Under the pieces are notes generated by a model. The model did no database searches. It was not told the origin of the DNA and was given only the letters and a program-made list of their open reading frames with translations. A stretch of DNA of 64,000 nucleotides from Eledone cirrhosa. Lineage: Eukaryota; Mollusca; Cephalopoda; Octopoda; Eledonidae. The position numbers and the translations under genes were made by a program. The DNA is taken from assembly GCA_964016885.1 (NCBI GenBank), contig OZ024744.1:21707798-21771797 (forward strand), in the 5' to 3' direction. Positions 1 to 12,029 of this stretch are shown here, one piece after another. The stretch's first letter is position 1, and each line of letters begins with the position of its first letter.

Positions 1-589
1 GCTATGACATCTTCAGACAGTTAGAAGAGGTGACAGGCACAACAGCTATGACATATTCTGTCAGTTAGAAGAGGTGACAGCCACAACAGCTATGACATCT
101 TCAGACAGTTAAAAGAGGTGACAGGCACAACAGCTGTGACATCTTCAGACAGTTAGAAGAGGTGACAGCCACAACAGCTATGACATCTTCAGACAGTTAG
201 AAGAGGTGACAGGCACAACAGCTATGACATATTCAGAGAGAAGAGGTGACAGGCACAACAGCTATGACATCTTCAGACTGTTAGAAGAGGTGGCAGCCAC
301 AACAGCTATGACATCTTCAGACAGAAGAGGTGACACCCACAACAGCTATGACATCTTCAGACTGTTAGAAGAGGTGACAGCCACAACAGCTATGACATCT
401 TCAGAGTGAAGAGGTGACAGGCACAACAGCTATGACATCTTCAGACAGAAGAGGTGACAGACACAACAGCTATAACATCTTCAGACATTTAGAAGAGGTG
501 ACAGGCACAACAGCTATGACATCTTCAGACAGTTAGAAGAGGTGACAGGCACAACAGCTATGACATCTTCAGAGAGTTAGAAGAGGTGA
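1..589 (+). repeat. Block with ATTCTGTCAG marker, first copy
   Basis: About 14 monomers containing the rare variant ATTCTGTCAG at 55, followed by GTTAAAAGAG and CAGCTGTGACATC variants. The same order of variants recurs with ATTCTGTCAG at 4,391, 7,028, 8,216, 9,372 and 10,516, so this is one copy of a block used six times in the first 11 kb. It aligns to 4,337 onward with an offset of 4,336 bp; differences include a CACCCAC variant near 330-340 and GAGTG in place of GACAG near 405. The left edge is cut by the window. Confidence 0.75.
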
Positions 590-761
590 CAGCCACAACA
601 GCTATGACATCTTCATACAGTTAGAAGAGGTGACAGCAACAACAGCTATGACATCTTTAGACAGTTAGAAGAGGTGACAGCCACAACAGCTATGACATCT
701 TCAGACAGTTAGAAGAGGTGACAAGCACAACAGCTATGACATCTTCAGACAGTTAGAAGAG

Positions 762-968
762 GTGACAGCAACAACAGCTATGACATCTTCAGACAGAAGA
801 GGTGACAGCCACAACAGCTATGACATCTTCAGACAGTTAGAAGAGGTGACAGCAACAACAGCTATGACATCTTCAGACAGAAGAGGTGACAGCCACAACA
901 CCTATGACATCTTCAGACAGTTAGAAGAGGTGACAGCCACAACAGCTATGACGTCTTTAGACAGTTAG
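762..968 (+). repeat. Example of 44/40 alternation giving an 84-bp open frame
   Basis: A run of alternating 40- and 44-bp monomers. Each pair is 84 bp, exactly 28 codons, so one frame stays open and would read a 28-residue periodic peptide containing SSDRRGDSHNSYDIF and RQLEEV. It ends at the TAG created when two 44-bp monomers come in succession. The same 207-bp frame recurs identically at 1,970-2,176 and 3,002-3,208 because the block is duplicated. I do not annotate it as a gene: the frame has no upstream context of its own, starts and stops wherever spacing allows, and contains only repeat sequence. Confidence 0.85.
792..831 (+). repeat. Reference 40-bp monomer (GTTA-deleted form)
   Basis: A clean example of the short monomer. 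It matches the 44-bp form except that GACAGTTAGAAGAG becomes GACAGAAGAG, a loss of four bases. The form is scattered through the entire window, often next to a 44-bp copy. Subtypes of the same length replace GACAG with GAGAG, GAGTG, GAATG, GACAA or GACCAT. The missing bases lie in the loop of the predicted hairpin, shortening it from nine to five bases while leaving both stem arms intact. Confidence 0.95.
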
Positions 969-2855
969 AAGAGGTGACAGGAACAACAGCTATGACATCT
1001 TCAGACAGTTAGAAGAGGTGACAGGCACAACAGCTATGACATCTTCAGACAGTTAGAAGAGGTGACAGCAACAACAGCTATGGCATCTTCAGACAGAAGA
1101 GGTGACAGCCACAACAGTTATGACATCTTCAGACAGATAGAAGAGGTGACAGGCGCAACAGCTATGACTTCTTTAGACAGTTAGAAGAGGTGGCAGCCAC
1201 AACAGCTATGACATATTCAGACAGTTAGAAGAGGTGACAGGCACAACAGCTATGACATCTTCAGACAGTTAGAAGAGGTGACAGCCACAACAGCTATGAC
1301 ATCTTCAGACAGTTATAAGATGTGACAGCCACAACAGCTATGACATATTCAGACAGTTAGAAGAGGTGACAGGCACAACAGCTATGGCATCTTCAGACAG
1401 TTAGAAGAGCTGACAGCCACAACAGCTATGACATCTTTAGACAGTTAGAAGAGGTGACAGCCACAACAGCTATGACATCTTCAGACAGAAGAGGTGACAG
1501 CTACAACAGCTATGACATCTTCAGAGAGAAGAGGTGACAGGCACAACAGCTATGACATCTTCAGACAGAAGAGGTGACATACGCAACAGCTATAACATCT
1601 TCAGACAGTTAGAAGAGGTGACAGGCACAACAGCTATGACATCTTTAGACAGTTAGAAGAGGTGACAACCACAACAGCTATGACATCTTTAGACAGTTAG
1701 AAGAGGTGACAGCCAGAACAGCTATGACATCTTCAGACAGTTAGAAGAGGTGACCGCCACAACATCTATGACATCTTCATACAGTTAGAAGAGGTGACAG
1801 CAACAACAGCTATGACATCTTTAGACAGTTAGAAGAGGTGACAGCCACAACAGCTATGACATCTTCAGACAGTTAGAAGACGTGACAAGCACAACAGCTA
1901 TGACATCTTCAGACAGTTAGAAGAGGTGACAAACACAACAGCTATGACATCTTCAGACAGTTAGAAGAGGTGACAGCAACAACAGCTATGACATCTTCAG
2001 ACAGAAGAGGTGACAGCCACAACAGCTATGACATCTTCAGACAGTTAGAAGAGGTGACAGCAACAACAGCTATGACATCTTCAGACAGAAGAGGTGACAG
2101 CCACAACACCTATGACATCTTCAGACAGTTAGAAGAGGTGACAGCCACAACAGCTATGACGTCTTTAGACAGTTAGAAGAGGTGACAGGAACAACAGCTA
2201 TGACATCTTCAGACAGTTAGAAGAGGTGACAGGCACAACAGCTATGACATCTTCAGACAGTTAGAAGAGGTGACAGCAACAACAGCTATGGCATCTTCAG
2301 ACAGAAGAGGTGACAGCCACAACAGTTATGACATCTTCAGACAGATAGAAGAGGTGACAGGCACAACAGCTATGACTTCTTTAGACAGTTAGAAGAGGTG
2401 GCAGCCACAACAGCTATGACATATTCAGACAGTTAGAAGAGGTGACAGCCACAACAGCTATGACATATTCAGACAGTTAGAAGAAGTGACAGGCACAACA
2501 GCTATGGCATCTTCAGACAGAAGAGGTGACAGCTACAACAGCTATGACATCTTCAGAGAGAAGAGGTGACAGGCACAACAGCTATGACATCTTCAGACAG
2601 AAGAGGTGACATACGCAACAGCTATAACATCTTCAGACAGTTAGAAGAGGTGACAGGCACAACAGCTATGACATCTTTAGACAGTTAGAAGAGGTGACAA
2701 CCACAACAGCTATGACATCTTTAGACAGTTAGAAGAGGTGACAGCCAGAACAGCTATGACATCTTCAGACAGTTAGAAGAGGTGACCGCCACAACATCTA
2801 TAACATCTTCATACAGTTAGAAGAGGTGACAGCAACAACAGCTATGACATCTTTA

Positions 2856-2899
2856 GACAGTTAGAAGAGGTGACAGCCACAACAGCTATGACATCTTCA
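2856..2899 (+). repeat. Reference 44-bp monomer
   Basis: A clean example of the full-length monomer. It begins GACAGTTAGAAGAG, continues through GTGACAGCCACAACAG and ends CTATGACATCTTCA. The word GACAG occurs twice, at the start and again after GAGGT. The end of one monomer and the start of the next can pair: CATCTTC with GAAGAGGT across a nine-base loop, with one A-G mismatch. Because 44 is not a multiple of three, a reading frame changes phase at each copy and meets the TAG in AGTTAG within a few copies. Confidence 0.95.
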
Positions 2900-4739
2900 G
2901 ACAGTTAGAAGACGTGACAAGCACAACAGCTATGACATCTTCAGACAGTTAGAAGAGGTGACAAGCACAACAGCTATGACATCTTCAGACAGTTAGAAGA
3001 GGTGACAGCAACAACAGCTATGACATCTTCAGACAGAAGAGGTGACAGCCACAACAGCTATGACATCTTCAGACAGTTAGAAGAGGTGACAGCAACAACA
3101 GCTATGACATCTTCAGACAGAAGAGGTGACAGCCACAACACCTATGACATCTTCAGACAGTTAGAAGAGGTGACAGCCACAACAGCTATGACGTCTTTAG
3201 ACAGTTAGAAGAGGTGACAGGAACAACAGCTATGACATCTTCAGACAGTAAGAAGAGGTGACAGGCACAACAGCTATGACATCTTCAGACAGTTAGAAGA
3301 GGTGACAGCAACAACAGCTATGGCATCTTCAGACAGAAGAGGTGACAGCCACAACAGTTATGACATCTTCAGACAGATAGAAGAGGTGACAGGCACAACA
3401 GCTATGACATATTCAGACAGTTAGAAGAGGTGACAGGCACAACAGCTATGACATCTCCAGACAGTGAGAAGAGGTGACAGCCACAACAGCTATCACATCT
3501 TCAGACAGAAGAGGTGACAGCCACAACAGCTATCACATCTTCAAAGAGAAGAGGTGACAGGCACAACAGCTATGACATCTTCAGACAGAAGAGGTGACAG
3601 ACACAACGGCTATAACATCTTCAGACAGTTAAAAGAGGTGACTGGCACAACAGCTATGACATCTTCAGACAGTTAGAAGAGGTGACAGCCACAACAGCTA
3701 TGACTTCTTCAGACAGTTAGAAGAGGTGACAGCCACGACAGCTATGACATATTCAGATAGAAGAGGTGACAGGCACAACAGCGATGCCATCTTCAGAGAG
3801 TTAGAAGAGGTGACAGGCACAACAGCTATGACATCTCTAGACAGTTAGAAGAGGTGACAGCCACAACAGCTATGACATCTTCAGACAGTTAGAAGAGGTG
3901 ACAGCCACAACAGCTATGACATCTTCAGACATTTAGAAGAGGTGACAGGAACAACAACTATGACATCTTCAGACAGAAGAGGTGACAGCCACAACAGCTA
4001 TGACATCTTCAGACAGTTAGAAAAGGTGACAGCAACAACAGCTATGACATCTTCAGACAGAAGAGGTGACAGCCACAACAGCTATTACATCTTCAGACAG
4101 TTAGAAGAGGTGACAGCCACAACAGCTATGACTTCTTCAGACAGTTAGAAGAGGTGACAGCCACAACAGCTATGACATATTCAGACAAAAGAGTTGACAG
4201 GCACAACAGCTATGCCATCTTCAGTGAGTTAGAAGAGGTGACAGGCACAACAGCTATGACATCTTCAGACAGAAGAGGTGACAGCCACAACAGTTATGAC
4301 ATCTTCAGACAGTTAGAAGAGGTGACAGGCACAACAGCTATGACATCTTCAGACAGTTAGAAGAGGTGACAGGCACAACAGCTATGACATATTCTGTCAG
4401 TTAGAAGAGGTGACAGCCACAACAGCTATGACATCTTCAGACAGTTAAAAGAGGTGACAGGCACAACAGCTGTGACATCTTCAGACAGTTAGAAGAGGTG
4501 ACAGCCACAACAGCTATGACATCTTCAGACAGTTAGAAGAGGTGACAGGCACAACAGCTATGACATATTCAGAGAGAAGAGGTGACAGGCACAACAGCTA
4601 TGACATCTTCAGACTGTTAGAAGAGGTGGCAGCCACAACAGCATTGACATCTTCAGACAGAAGAGGTGACAGCCACAACAGCTATGACATCTTCAGACTG
4701 TTAGAAGAGGTGACAGCCACAACAGCTATGACATCTTCA

Positions 4740-4790
4740 GACAGAAGAGGTGACAGCCACAACAGCTATGACATCAAGAGGTGACAGGCA
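4740..4790 (+). repeat. Monomer junction with a 9-bp deletion
   Basis: The usual GACATCTTCAGACAGAAGAG is shortened here to GACATCAAGAG (4,770-4,780): nine bases spanning the hairpin loop and part of its left stem are missing. It is the largest within-monomer deletion I noticed. It ends the local 84-bp open frame that starts at 4,542. The corresponding places at about 400 and 7,410 carry a full-length GAGTGAAGAG form, so the deletion is private to this block. Confidence 0.8.
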
Positions 4791-5220
4791 CAACAGCTAT
4801 GACATCTTCAGACAGAAGAGGTGACAGACACTACAGCTATAACATCTTCAGACAGTTAGAAGAGGTGACAGGCACAACAGCTATGACATCTTCAGACAGT
4901 TAGAGGAGGTGACAGGCACAACAGCTATGACATCTTCATAGAGTTAGAAGAGGTGACAGCCACAACAGCTATGACTTCTTCAGACAAAAGAGGTGACAGG
5001 CACAACAGCTATGCCATCTTCAGAGAGTTAGAAGAGGTGACAGGCACAACAGCTATGACATCTTTAGAGAGAAGAGGTGACAGCCACAACAGCTATGACA
5101 TCTTCAGACAGTTAGAAGAGGTGACAGCCTCAACAGCTATGACATCTTCAGACAGTTAAAAGAGGTGACAGAAACAACAGTTGTGACATCTTCAGACAGT
5201 TAGAAGAGGTGACAGCCACA

Positions 5221-5264
5221 ACAGCTATGACATCTTCAGAGTTAGAAGAGGTGACAGGCACAAC
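5221..5264 (+). repeat. Monomer junction with a 2-bp deletion
   Basis: CTTCAGACAGTTAG is shortened to CTTCAGAGTTAG near 5,233-5,244, making a 42-bp step. The parallel sites near 6,685 and 9,025 instead read CTTCAGAGAGAAGAGG, the 40-bp class. The change is a local indel in the hairpin loop. Confidence 0.75.
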
Positions 5265-6329
5265 AGCTATGACATCTTCAGACAGTTAGAAGAGGTGACA
5301 GGCACAACAGCTATGACATCTTCAGACAGTGAGTAGAGGTGACAGCCACAACAGCTATCACATCTTCAGACAGAAGAGGTGACAGCCACAACAGCTATAA
5401 CATCTTCAAAGAGAAGAGGTGACAGGCACAACAGCTATGACATCTTCAGACAGAAGAGGTGACAGACACAACGGCTATAACATCTTCTGACAGTTAGAAG
5501 AGGTGACTGGCACAACAGCTATGACATCTTCAGACAGTTAGAAGAGGTGACAGCCACAACAGCTATGACTTCTTCAGACAGTTAGAAGAGGTGACAGCCA
5601 CAACAGCTATGACATATTCAGATAGAAGAGGTGACAGGCACAACAGCGATGCCATCTTCAGAGAGTTAGAAGAGGTGACAGGCACAACAGCTATGACATC
5701 TTCAGACAGAAGAGGTGACAGACACAACAGCTATAACATCTTCAGACAGTTAGAAGAGGTGACAGGCACAACAGCTATGACATCTTTAGACAGTTAGAAG
5801 AGGTGACAGCCACAACAGCTATGACATCTTCAGACAGTTAGAAGAGGTGACAGCCACAACAGCTATGACATCTTCAGACATTTAGAAGAGGTGACAGGAA
5901 CAACAACTATGACATCTTCAGACAGAAGAGGTGACAGCCACAACAGCTATGACATCTTCAGACAGTTAGAAAAGGTGACAGCAACAACAGCTATGACATC
6001 TTCAGACAGAAGAGGTGACAGCCACAACAGCTATTACATCTTCAGACAGTTAGAAGAGGTGACAGCCACAACAGCTATGACTTCTTCAGACAGTTAGAAG
6101 AGGTGACAGCCACAACAGCTATGACATATTCAGACAAAAGAGTTGACAGGCACAACAGCTATGCCATCTTCAGTGAGTTAGAAGAGGTGACAGGCACAAC
6201 AGCTATGACATCTTCAGACAGAAGAGGTGACAGCCACAACAGCTATGACATATTCAGACTATTAGAAGAGGTGAAAGCCACAACAGCTATGACATCTTCA
6301 GACAGAAGAGGTGACAGCCACAACAGCTA

Positions 6330-8673
6330 TGACATCTTCAGACAGTTAGAAGAGGTGACAGGCACAACAGCTATGACATCTTCAGACAGTTAGAAGAGGT
6401 GACAGGCACAACAGCTATGCCATCTTCAGAGAGTTAGAAGAGGTGACAGGCACAACAGCTATGACATCTTTAGAGAGAAGAGGTGACAGCCACAACAGCT
6501 ATGACATCTTCAGACAGTTAGAAGAGGTGACAGCCTCAACAGCTATGACATCTTCAGACAGTTAAAAGAGGTGACAGAAACAACAGTTGTGACATCTTCA
6601 GACAGTTAGAAGAGGTGACAGCCACAACAGCTATGACATCTTCAGACAGTTAGAAGAGGTGACAGGCACAACAGCTATGACATCTTCAGAGAGAAGAGGT
6701 GACAGGCACAACAGCTATGACATCTTCAGACAGTTAGAAGAGGTGACAGGCACAACAGCTATGACATCTTCAGACAGTGAGTAGAGGTGACAGCCACAAC
6801 AGCTATGACATCTTCAGACAATTAGAAGAGGTGAAAGCCACAACAGCTATGACATCTTCAGACAGAAGAGGTGACAGCCACAACAGCTATGACATCTTCA
6901 GACTGTTAGAAGAGGTGACCACCACAACAGCTATAACATCTTCAGACAGTTAGAAGAGGTGACAGGCACAACAGCTATGACATCTTCAGACAGTTAGAAG
7001 AGGTGACAGGCACAACAGCTATGACATATTCTGTCAGTTAGAAGAGGTGACAGCCACAACAGCTATGACATCTTCAGACAGTTAAAAGAGGTGACAGGCA
7101 CAACAGCTGTGACATCTTCAGACAGTTAGAAGAGGTGACAGCCACAACAGCTATGACATCTTCAGACAGTTAGAATAGGTGACAGGCACAACAGCTATGA
7201 CATATTCAAAGAGAAGAGGTGACAGGCACAACAGCTATGACATCTTCAGACTGTTAGAAGAGGTGGCAGCCACAACAGCTATGACATCTTCAGACAGAAG
7301 AGGTGAGAGCCACAACAGCTATGACATCTTCAGACTGTTAGAAGAGGTGACAGCCACAACAGCTATGACATCTTCAGACAGAAGAGGTGACAGCCACAAC
7401 AGCTATGACATCTTCAGAGTGAAGAGGTGACAGGCACAACAGCTATGACATCTTCAGACAGAAGAGGTGACAGACACAACAGCTATAACATCTTCAGACA
7501 GTTAGAAGATGTGACAGGCACAACAGCTATGACATCTTCAGACAGTTAGAAGAGGTGACAGGCACAACAGCTATGACATCTTCAGAGAGTTAGAAGAGGT
7601 GACAGCCACAACAGCTATGACTTCTTCAGACAGTTAGAAGAGGTGACAGCCACAACAGCTATGACATATTCAGACAAAAGAGGTGACAGGCACAACAGCT
7701 ATGCCATCTTCAGAGAGTTAGAAGAGGTGACAGGCACAACAGCTATGACATCTTTAGAGAGAAGAGGTGACAGGCACAACAGCTATGACATCTTCAGACA
7801 GTTAGAAGAGGTGACAGGCACAACAGCTATGACATCTTCAGAGAGAAGAGGTGACAGGCACAACAGCTATTACATCTTCAGACAGTTAGAAGAGGTGACA
7901 GGCACAACAGCTATGACTTCTTCAGACAGTTAGAAGAGGTGACAGCCACAACAGCTATGACATATTCAGACAAAAGAGGTGACAGGCACAACAGCTATGC
8001 CATCTTCAGAGAGTTAGAAGAGGTGACAGGCACAACAGCTATGACATCTTCAGACAGAAGAGGTGACAGCCACAACAGCTATGACATCTTCAGACTATTA
8101 GAAGAGGTGAAAGCCACAACAGCTATGACATCTTCAGACAGAAGAGGTGACAGCCACAACAGCCATGACATCTTCAGACAGTTAGAATAGGTGACAGGCA
8201 CAACAGCTATGACATATTCTGTCAGTTAGAAGAGGTGACAGCCACAACAGCTATGACATCTTCAGACAGTTAAAAGAGGTGACAGGCACAACAGCTGTGA
8301 CATCTTCAGACAGTTAGAAGAGGTGACAGCCACAACAGCTATGACATCTTCAGACAGTTAGAAGAGGTGACAGGCACAACAGCTATGACATATTCAGAGA
8401 GAAGAGGTGACAGGCACAACAGCTATGACATCTTCAGACTGTTAGAAGAGGTGGCAGCCACAACAGCTATGACATCTTCAGACAGAAGAGGTGACAGCCA
8501 CAACAGCTATGACATCTTCAGACTGTTAGAAGAGGTGACAGCCACAACAGCTATGACATCTTCAGACAGAAGAGGTGACAACCACAACAGCTATGACATC
8601 TTCAGAGTAAAGAGGTGACAGGCACAACAGCTATGACATCTTCAGACAGAAGAGGTGACAGACACAACAGCTA
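6330..8673 (+). repeat. 2,344-bp HOR, copy 1
   Basis: This block aligns to about 8,674-11,060. The offset is 2,344 bp up to about 7,500, for example CATCTTCAGAGAG at 6,421 and 8,765. It becomes 2,300 bp afterward, for example from 7,643 to 9,943 and from 8,367 to 10,667, because copy 2 lacks one 44-bp monomer near 9,850. Within it the ATTCTGTCAG marker at 7,028 and 8,216 shows an inner period of about 1.19 kb. The open frames of the paired sites differ by at most single residues, which indicates a recent duplication. Confidence 0.85.
7488..7512 (+). repeat. Perfect inverted repeat created by a monomer variant
   Basis: ACATCTTC (7,488-7,495) and GAAGATGT (7,505-7,512) are exact reverse complements around the nine-base loop AGACAGTTA. 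The normal monomer reads GAAGAGGT in the right arm, leaving one A-G mismatch; a single G-to-T change makes the stem perfect. A similar perfect stem occurs near 21,021-21,045 with a different loop. Confidence 0.85.
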
Positions 8674-11060
8674 TAACATCTTCAGACAGTTAGAAGAGGT
8701 GACAGGCACAACAGCTATGACATCTTCAGACAGTTAGAAGAGGTGACAGGCACAACAGCTATGCCATCTTCAGAGAGTTAGAAGAGGTGACAGCCACAAC
8801 AGCTATGACATCTTTAGAGAGAAGAGGTGACAGCCACAACAGCTATGACATCTTCAGACAGTTAGAAGAGGTGACAGCCTCAACAGCTATGACATCTTCA
8901 GACAGTTAAAAGAGGTGACAGAAACAACAGTTGTGACATCTTCAGACAGTTAGAAGAGGTGACAGCCACAACAGCTATGACATCTTCAGACAGTTAGAAG
9001 AGGTGACAGGCACAACAGCTATGACATCTTCAGAGAGAAGAGGTGACAGGCACAACAGCTATGACATCTTCAGACAGTTAGAAGAGGTGACAGGCACAAC
9101 AGCTATGACATCTTCAGACAGTGAGTAGAGGTGACAGCCACAACAGCTATGACATCTTCAGACAATTAGAAGAGGTGAAAGCCACAACAGCTATGACATC
9201 TTCAGACAGAAGAGGTGACAGCCACAACAGCTATGACATCTTCAGACTGTTAGAAGAGGTGACCACCACAACAGCTATAACATCTTCAGACAGTTAGAAG
9301 AGGTGACAGGCACAACAGCTATGACATCTTCAGACAGTTAGAAGAGGTGACAGGCACAACAGCTATGACATATTCTGTCAGTTAGAAGAGGTGACAGCCA
9401 CAACAGCTATGACATCTTCAGACAGTTAAAAGAGGTGACAGGCACAACAGCTGTGACATCTTCAGACAGTTAGAAGAGGTGACAGCCACAACAGCTATGA
9501 CATCTTCAGACAGTTAGAATAGGTGACAGGCACAACAGCTATGACATATTCAAAGAGAAGAGGTGACAGGCACAACAGCTATGACATCTTCAGACTGTTA
9601 GAAGAGGTGGCAGCCACAACAGCTATGACATCTTCAGACAGAAGAGGTGAGAGCCACAACAGCTATGACATCTTCAGACTGTTAGAAGAGGTGACAGCCA
9701 CAACAGCTATGACATCTTCAGACAGAAGAGGTGACAGCCACAACAGCTATGACATCTTCAGAGTGAAGAGGTGACAGGCACAACAGCTATGACATCTTCA
9801 GACAGAAGAGGTGACAGACACAACAGCTATAACATCTTCAGACAGTTAGAAGAGGTGACAGGCACAACAGCTATGACATCTTCAGAGAGTTAGAAGAGGT
9901 GACAGCCACAACAGCTATGACTTCTTCAGACAGTTAGAAGAGGTGACAGCCACAACAGCTATGACATATTCAGACAAAAGAGGTGACAGGCACAACAGCT
10001 ATGCCATCTTCAGAGAGTTAGAAGAGGTGACAGGCACAACAGCTATGACATCTTTAGAGAGAAGAGGTGACAGCCACAACAGCTATGACATCTTCAGACA
10101 GTTAGAAGAGGTGACAGGCACAACAGCTATGACATCTTCAGAGAGAAGAGGTGACAGGCACAACAGCTATTACATCTTCAGACAGTTAGAAGAGGTGACA
10201 GGCACAACAGCTATGACTTCTTCAGACAGTTAGAAGAGGTGACAGCCACAACAGCTATGACATATTCAGACAAAAGAGGTGACAGGCACAACAGCTATGC
10301 CATCTTCAGAGAGTTAGAAGAGGTGACAGGCACAACAGCTATGACATCTTCAGACAGAAGAGGTGACAGCCACAACAGCTATGACATCTTCAGACTATTA
10401 GAAGAGGTGAAAGCCACAACAGCTATGACATCTTCAGACAGAAGAGGTGACAGCCACAACAGCCATGACATCTTCAGACAGTTAGAATAGGTGACAGGCA
10501 CAACAGCTATGACATATTCTGTCAGTTAGAAGAGGTGACAGCCACAACAGCTATGACATCTTCAGACAGTTAAAAGAGGTGACAGGCACAACAGCTGTGA
10601 CATCTTCAGACAGTTAGAAGAGGTGACAGCCACAACAGCTATGACATCTTCAGACAGTTAGAAGAGGTGACAGGCACAACAGCTATGACATATTCAGAGA
10701 GAAGAGGTGACAGGCACAACAGCTATGACATCTTCAGACTGTTAGAAGAGGTGGCAGCCACAACAGCTATGACATCTTCAGACAGAAGAGGTGACAGCCA
10801 CAACAGCTATGACATCTTCAGACTGTTAGAAGAGGTGACAGCCACAACAGCTATGACATCTTCAGACAGAAGAGGTGACAACCACAACAGCTATGACATC
10901 TTCAGAGTAAAGAGGTGACAGGCACAACAGCTATGACATCTTCAGACAGAAGAGGTGACAGACACAACAGCTATAACATCTTCAGACAGTTAGAAGAGGT
11001 GACAGGCACAACAGCTATGACATCTTCAGACAGTTAGAAGAGGTGACAGGCACAACAGCT
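8674..11060 (+). repeat. 2,300-bp HOR, copy 2
   Basis: Second copy of the block at about 6,330-8,673, one 44-bp monomer shorter. ATTCTGTCAG occurs at 9,372 and 10,516, 1,144 bp apart, continuing the ~1.15 kb inner period (7,028, 8,216, 9,372, 10,516). Homology to copy 1 ends at about 11,060, where GCCATCTTCAGAG would be expected but GACATCTTCAGAG is found. Confidence 0.85.
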
Positions 11061-12029
11061 ATGACATCTTCAGAGAGTTAGAAGAGGTGACAGCCACAAC
11101 AGCTATGACTTCTTCAGACAGTTAGAAGAGGTGACAGCCACAACAGCTATGACATATTCAGACAAAAGAGGTGACATGCACAACAGCTATGCCATCTTCA
11201 GAGAGTTAGAAGAGGTGACAGGCACAACAGCCATGACATCTTTAGAGAGAAGAGGTGACAGCCACAACAGCTATGACATCTTCAGACAGTTAGAAGAGGT
11301 GACAGCCTCAACAGCTATGACATCTTCAGACAGTTAAAAGAGGTGACAGAAACAACAGTTGTGACATCTTCAGACAGTTAGAAGAGGTGACAGCCACAAC
11401 AGCTATGACATCTTCAGACAGTTAGAAGAGGTGACAGGCACAACAGCTATGACATCTTCAGAGAGAAGAGGTGACAGGCACAACAGCTATGACATCTTCA
11501 GACAGTTAGAAGAGGTGACAGGCACAACAGCTATGACATCTTCAGACAGTGAGTAGAGGAAACAGCCACAACAGCTATGACATCTTCAGACAGAAGAGGT
11601 GACAGCCACAACCGCTATGACATCTTCAGAGAGAAGAGGTGACAGGCACAACAGCTATGATATTTTCAGACAGAAGAGGTGACAGCCACAACAGCTATGA
11701 CATCTTCAGACAGTTAGAAGAGGTGACAGCCACAACAGCTATGACATTTTTAGACAGTTAGAAGAGGTGACAGGAACAACAGCTATGACATATTCATACA
11801 GTTAGAAGAGGTGACTTGCACAACAGCTATGACGTCTTTAGACAGTTAGAAGAGGTGACAGCCACAACAGCTATGACATCTTCAGACAGAAGAGGGGACA
11901 GCTACAACAGCTATGACATCTTCAGAGAGAAGAGGTGACAGGCACAACAGCTATGACATCTTCAGACAGTTAGAAGAGGTGACAGCAACAACAGCTATGA
12001 CATCTTCAGACAGAAGAGGTGACAGCCAC
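11060..12029 (+). repeat. Transition block between HOR families
   Basis: No clean tandem partner inside this stretch. 11,061-11,540 resembles 4,940-5,330 and parts of 7,580-9,150, including the GACAGCCTCAACAG and GAAACAACAGTTG variants. 11,581-11,900 shares rare variants (ACAACCGCTATG, GACATTTTTAG, GTGACTTGCAC) with 19,481-19,800 at an offset near 7,896 bp. That second match flanks the 3,696-bp pair on the other side, which suggests that pair expanded inside an older block. Confidence 0.65.

Larger units (their letters stand above)
590..3410 (+). repeat. Three tandem copies of a ~1.0-1.2 kb HOR
   Basis: The markers ACGTCTTTAG (951, 2,159, 3,191) and TGGCATCTTC (1,081, 2,289, 3,321) are spaced 1,208 and 1,032 bp. 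Copy 1 is about 590-1,754, copy 2 about 1,755-2,786, and copy 3 about 2,787-3,410, where it is truncated. The offset difference of 176 bp equals four 44-bp monomers missing from copy 2 between about 2,440 and 2,520. Copies 2 and 3 share GTGACCGCC and GACGTGACAAGC variants, so they are the closer pair. Confidence 0.8.
3400..6410 (+). repeat. ~1.87 kb duplication, two copies
   Basis: Variants in the first copy (CAGTGAGAAG near 3,470, ACACAACGGC at 3,601, ATTCAGATAG at 3,751, GCGATGCCAT at 3,781) recur 1,865 bp later. Farther right the offset becomes 1,949 bp because the second copy gained an 84-bp pair of monomers near 5,700-5,783. Homology starts near 3,400/5,265 and fades near 4,370/6,410. 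Between them lies another ATTCTGTCAG block, 4,337 to about 4,950. Confidence 0.75.

Noticed and set aside
105..4620. CAGCTG E-box and GTTAAAAGAG variants as a promoter
   Set aside because: These are single-base monomer variants copied with the ATTCTGTCAG block. There is no associated gene, and a six-base word in a repeat is not evidence of a promoter.
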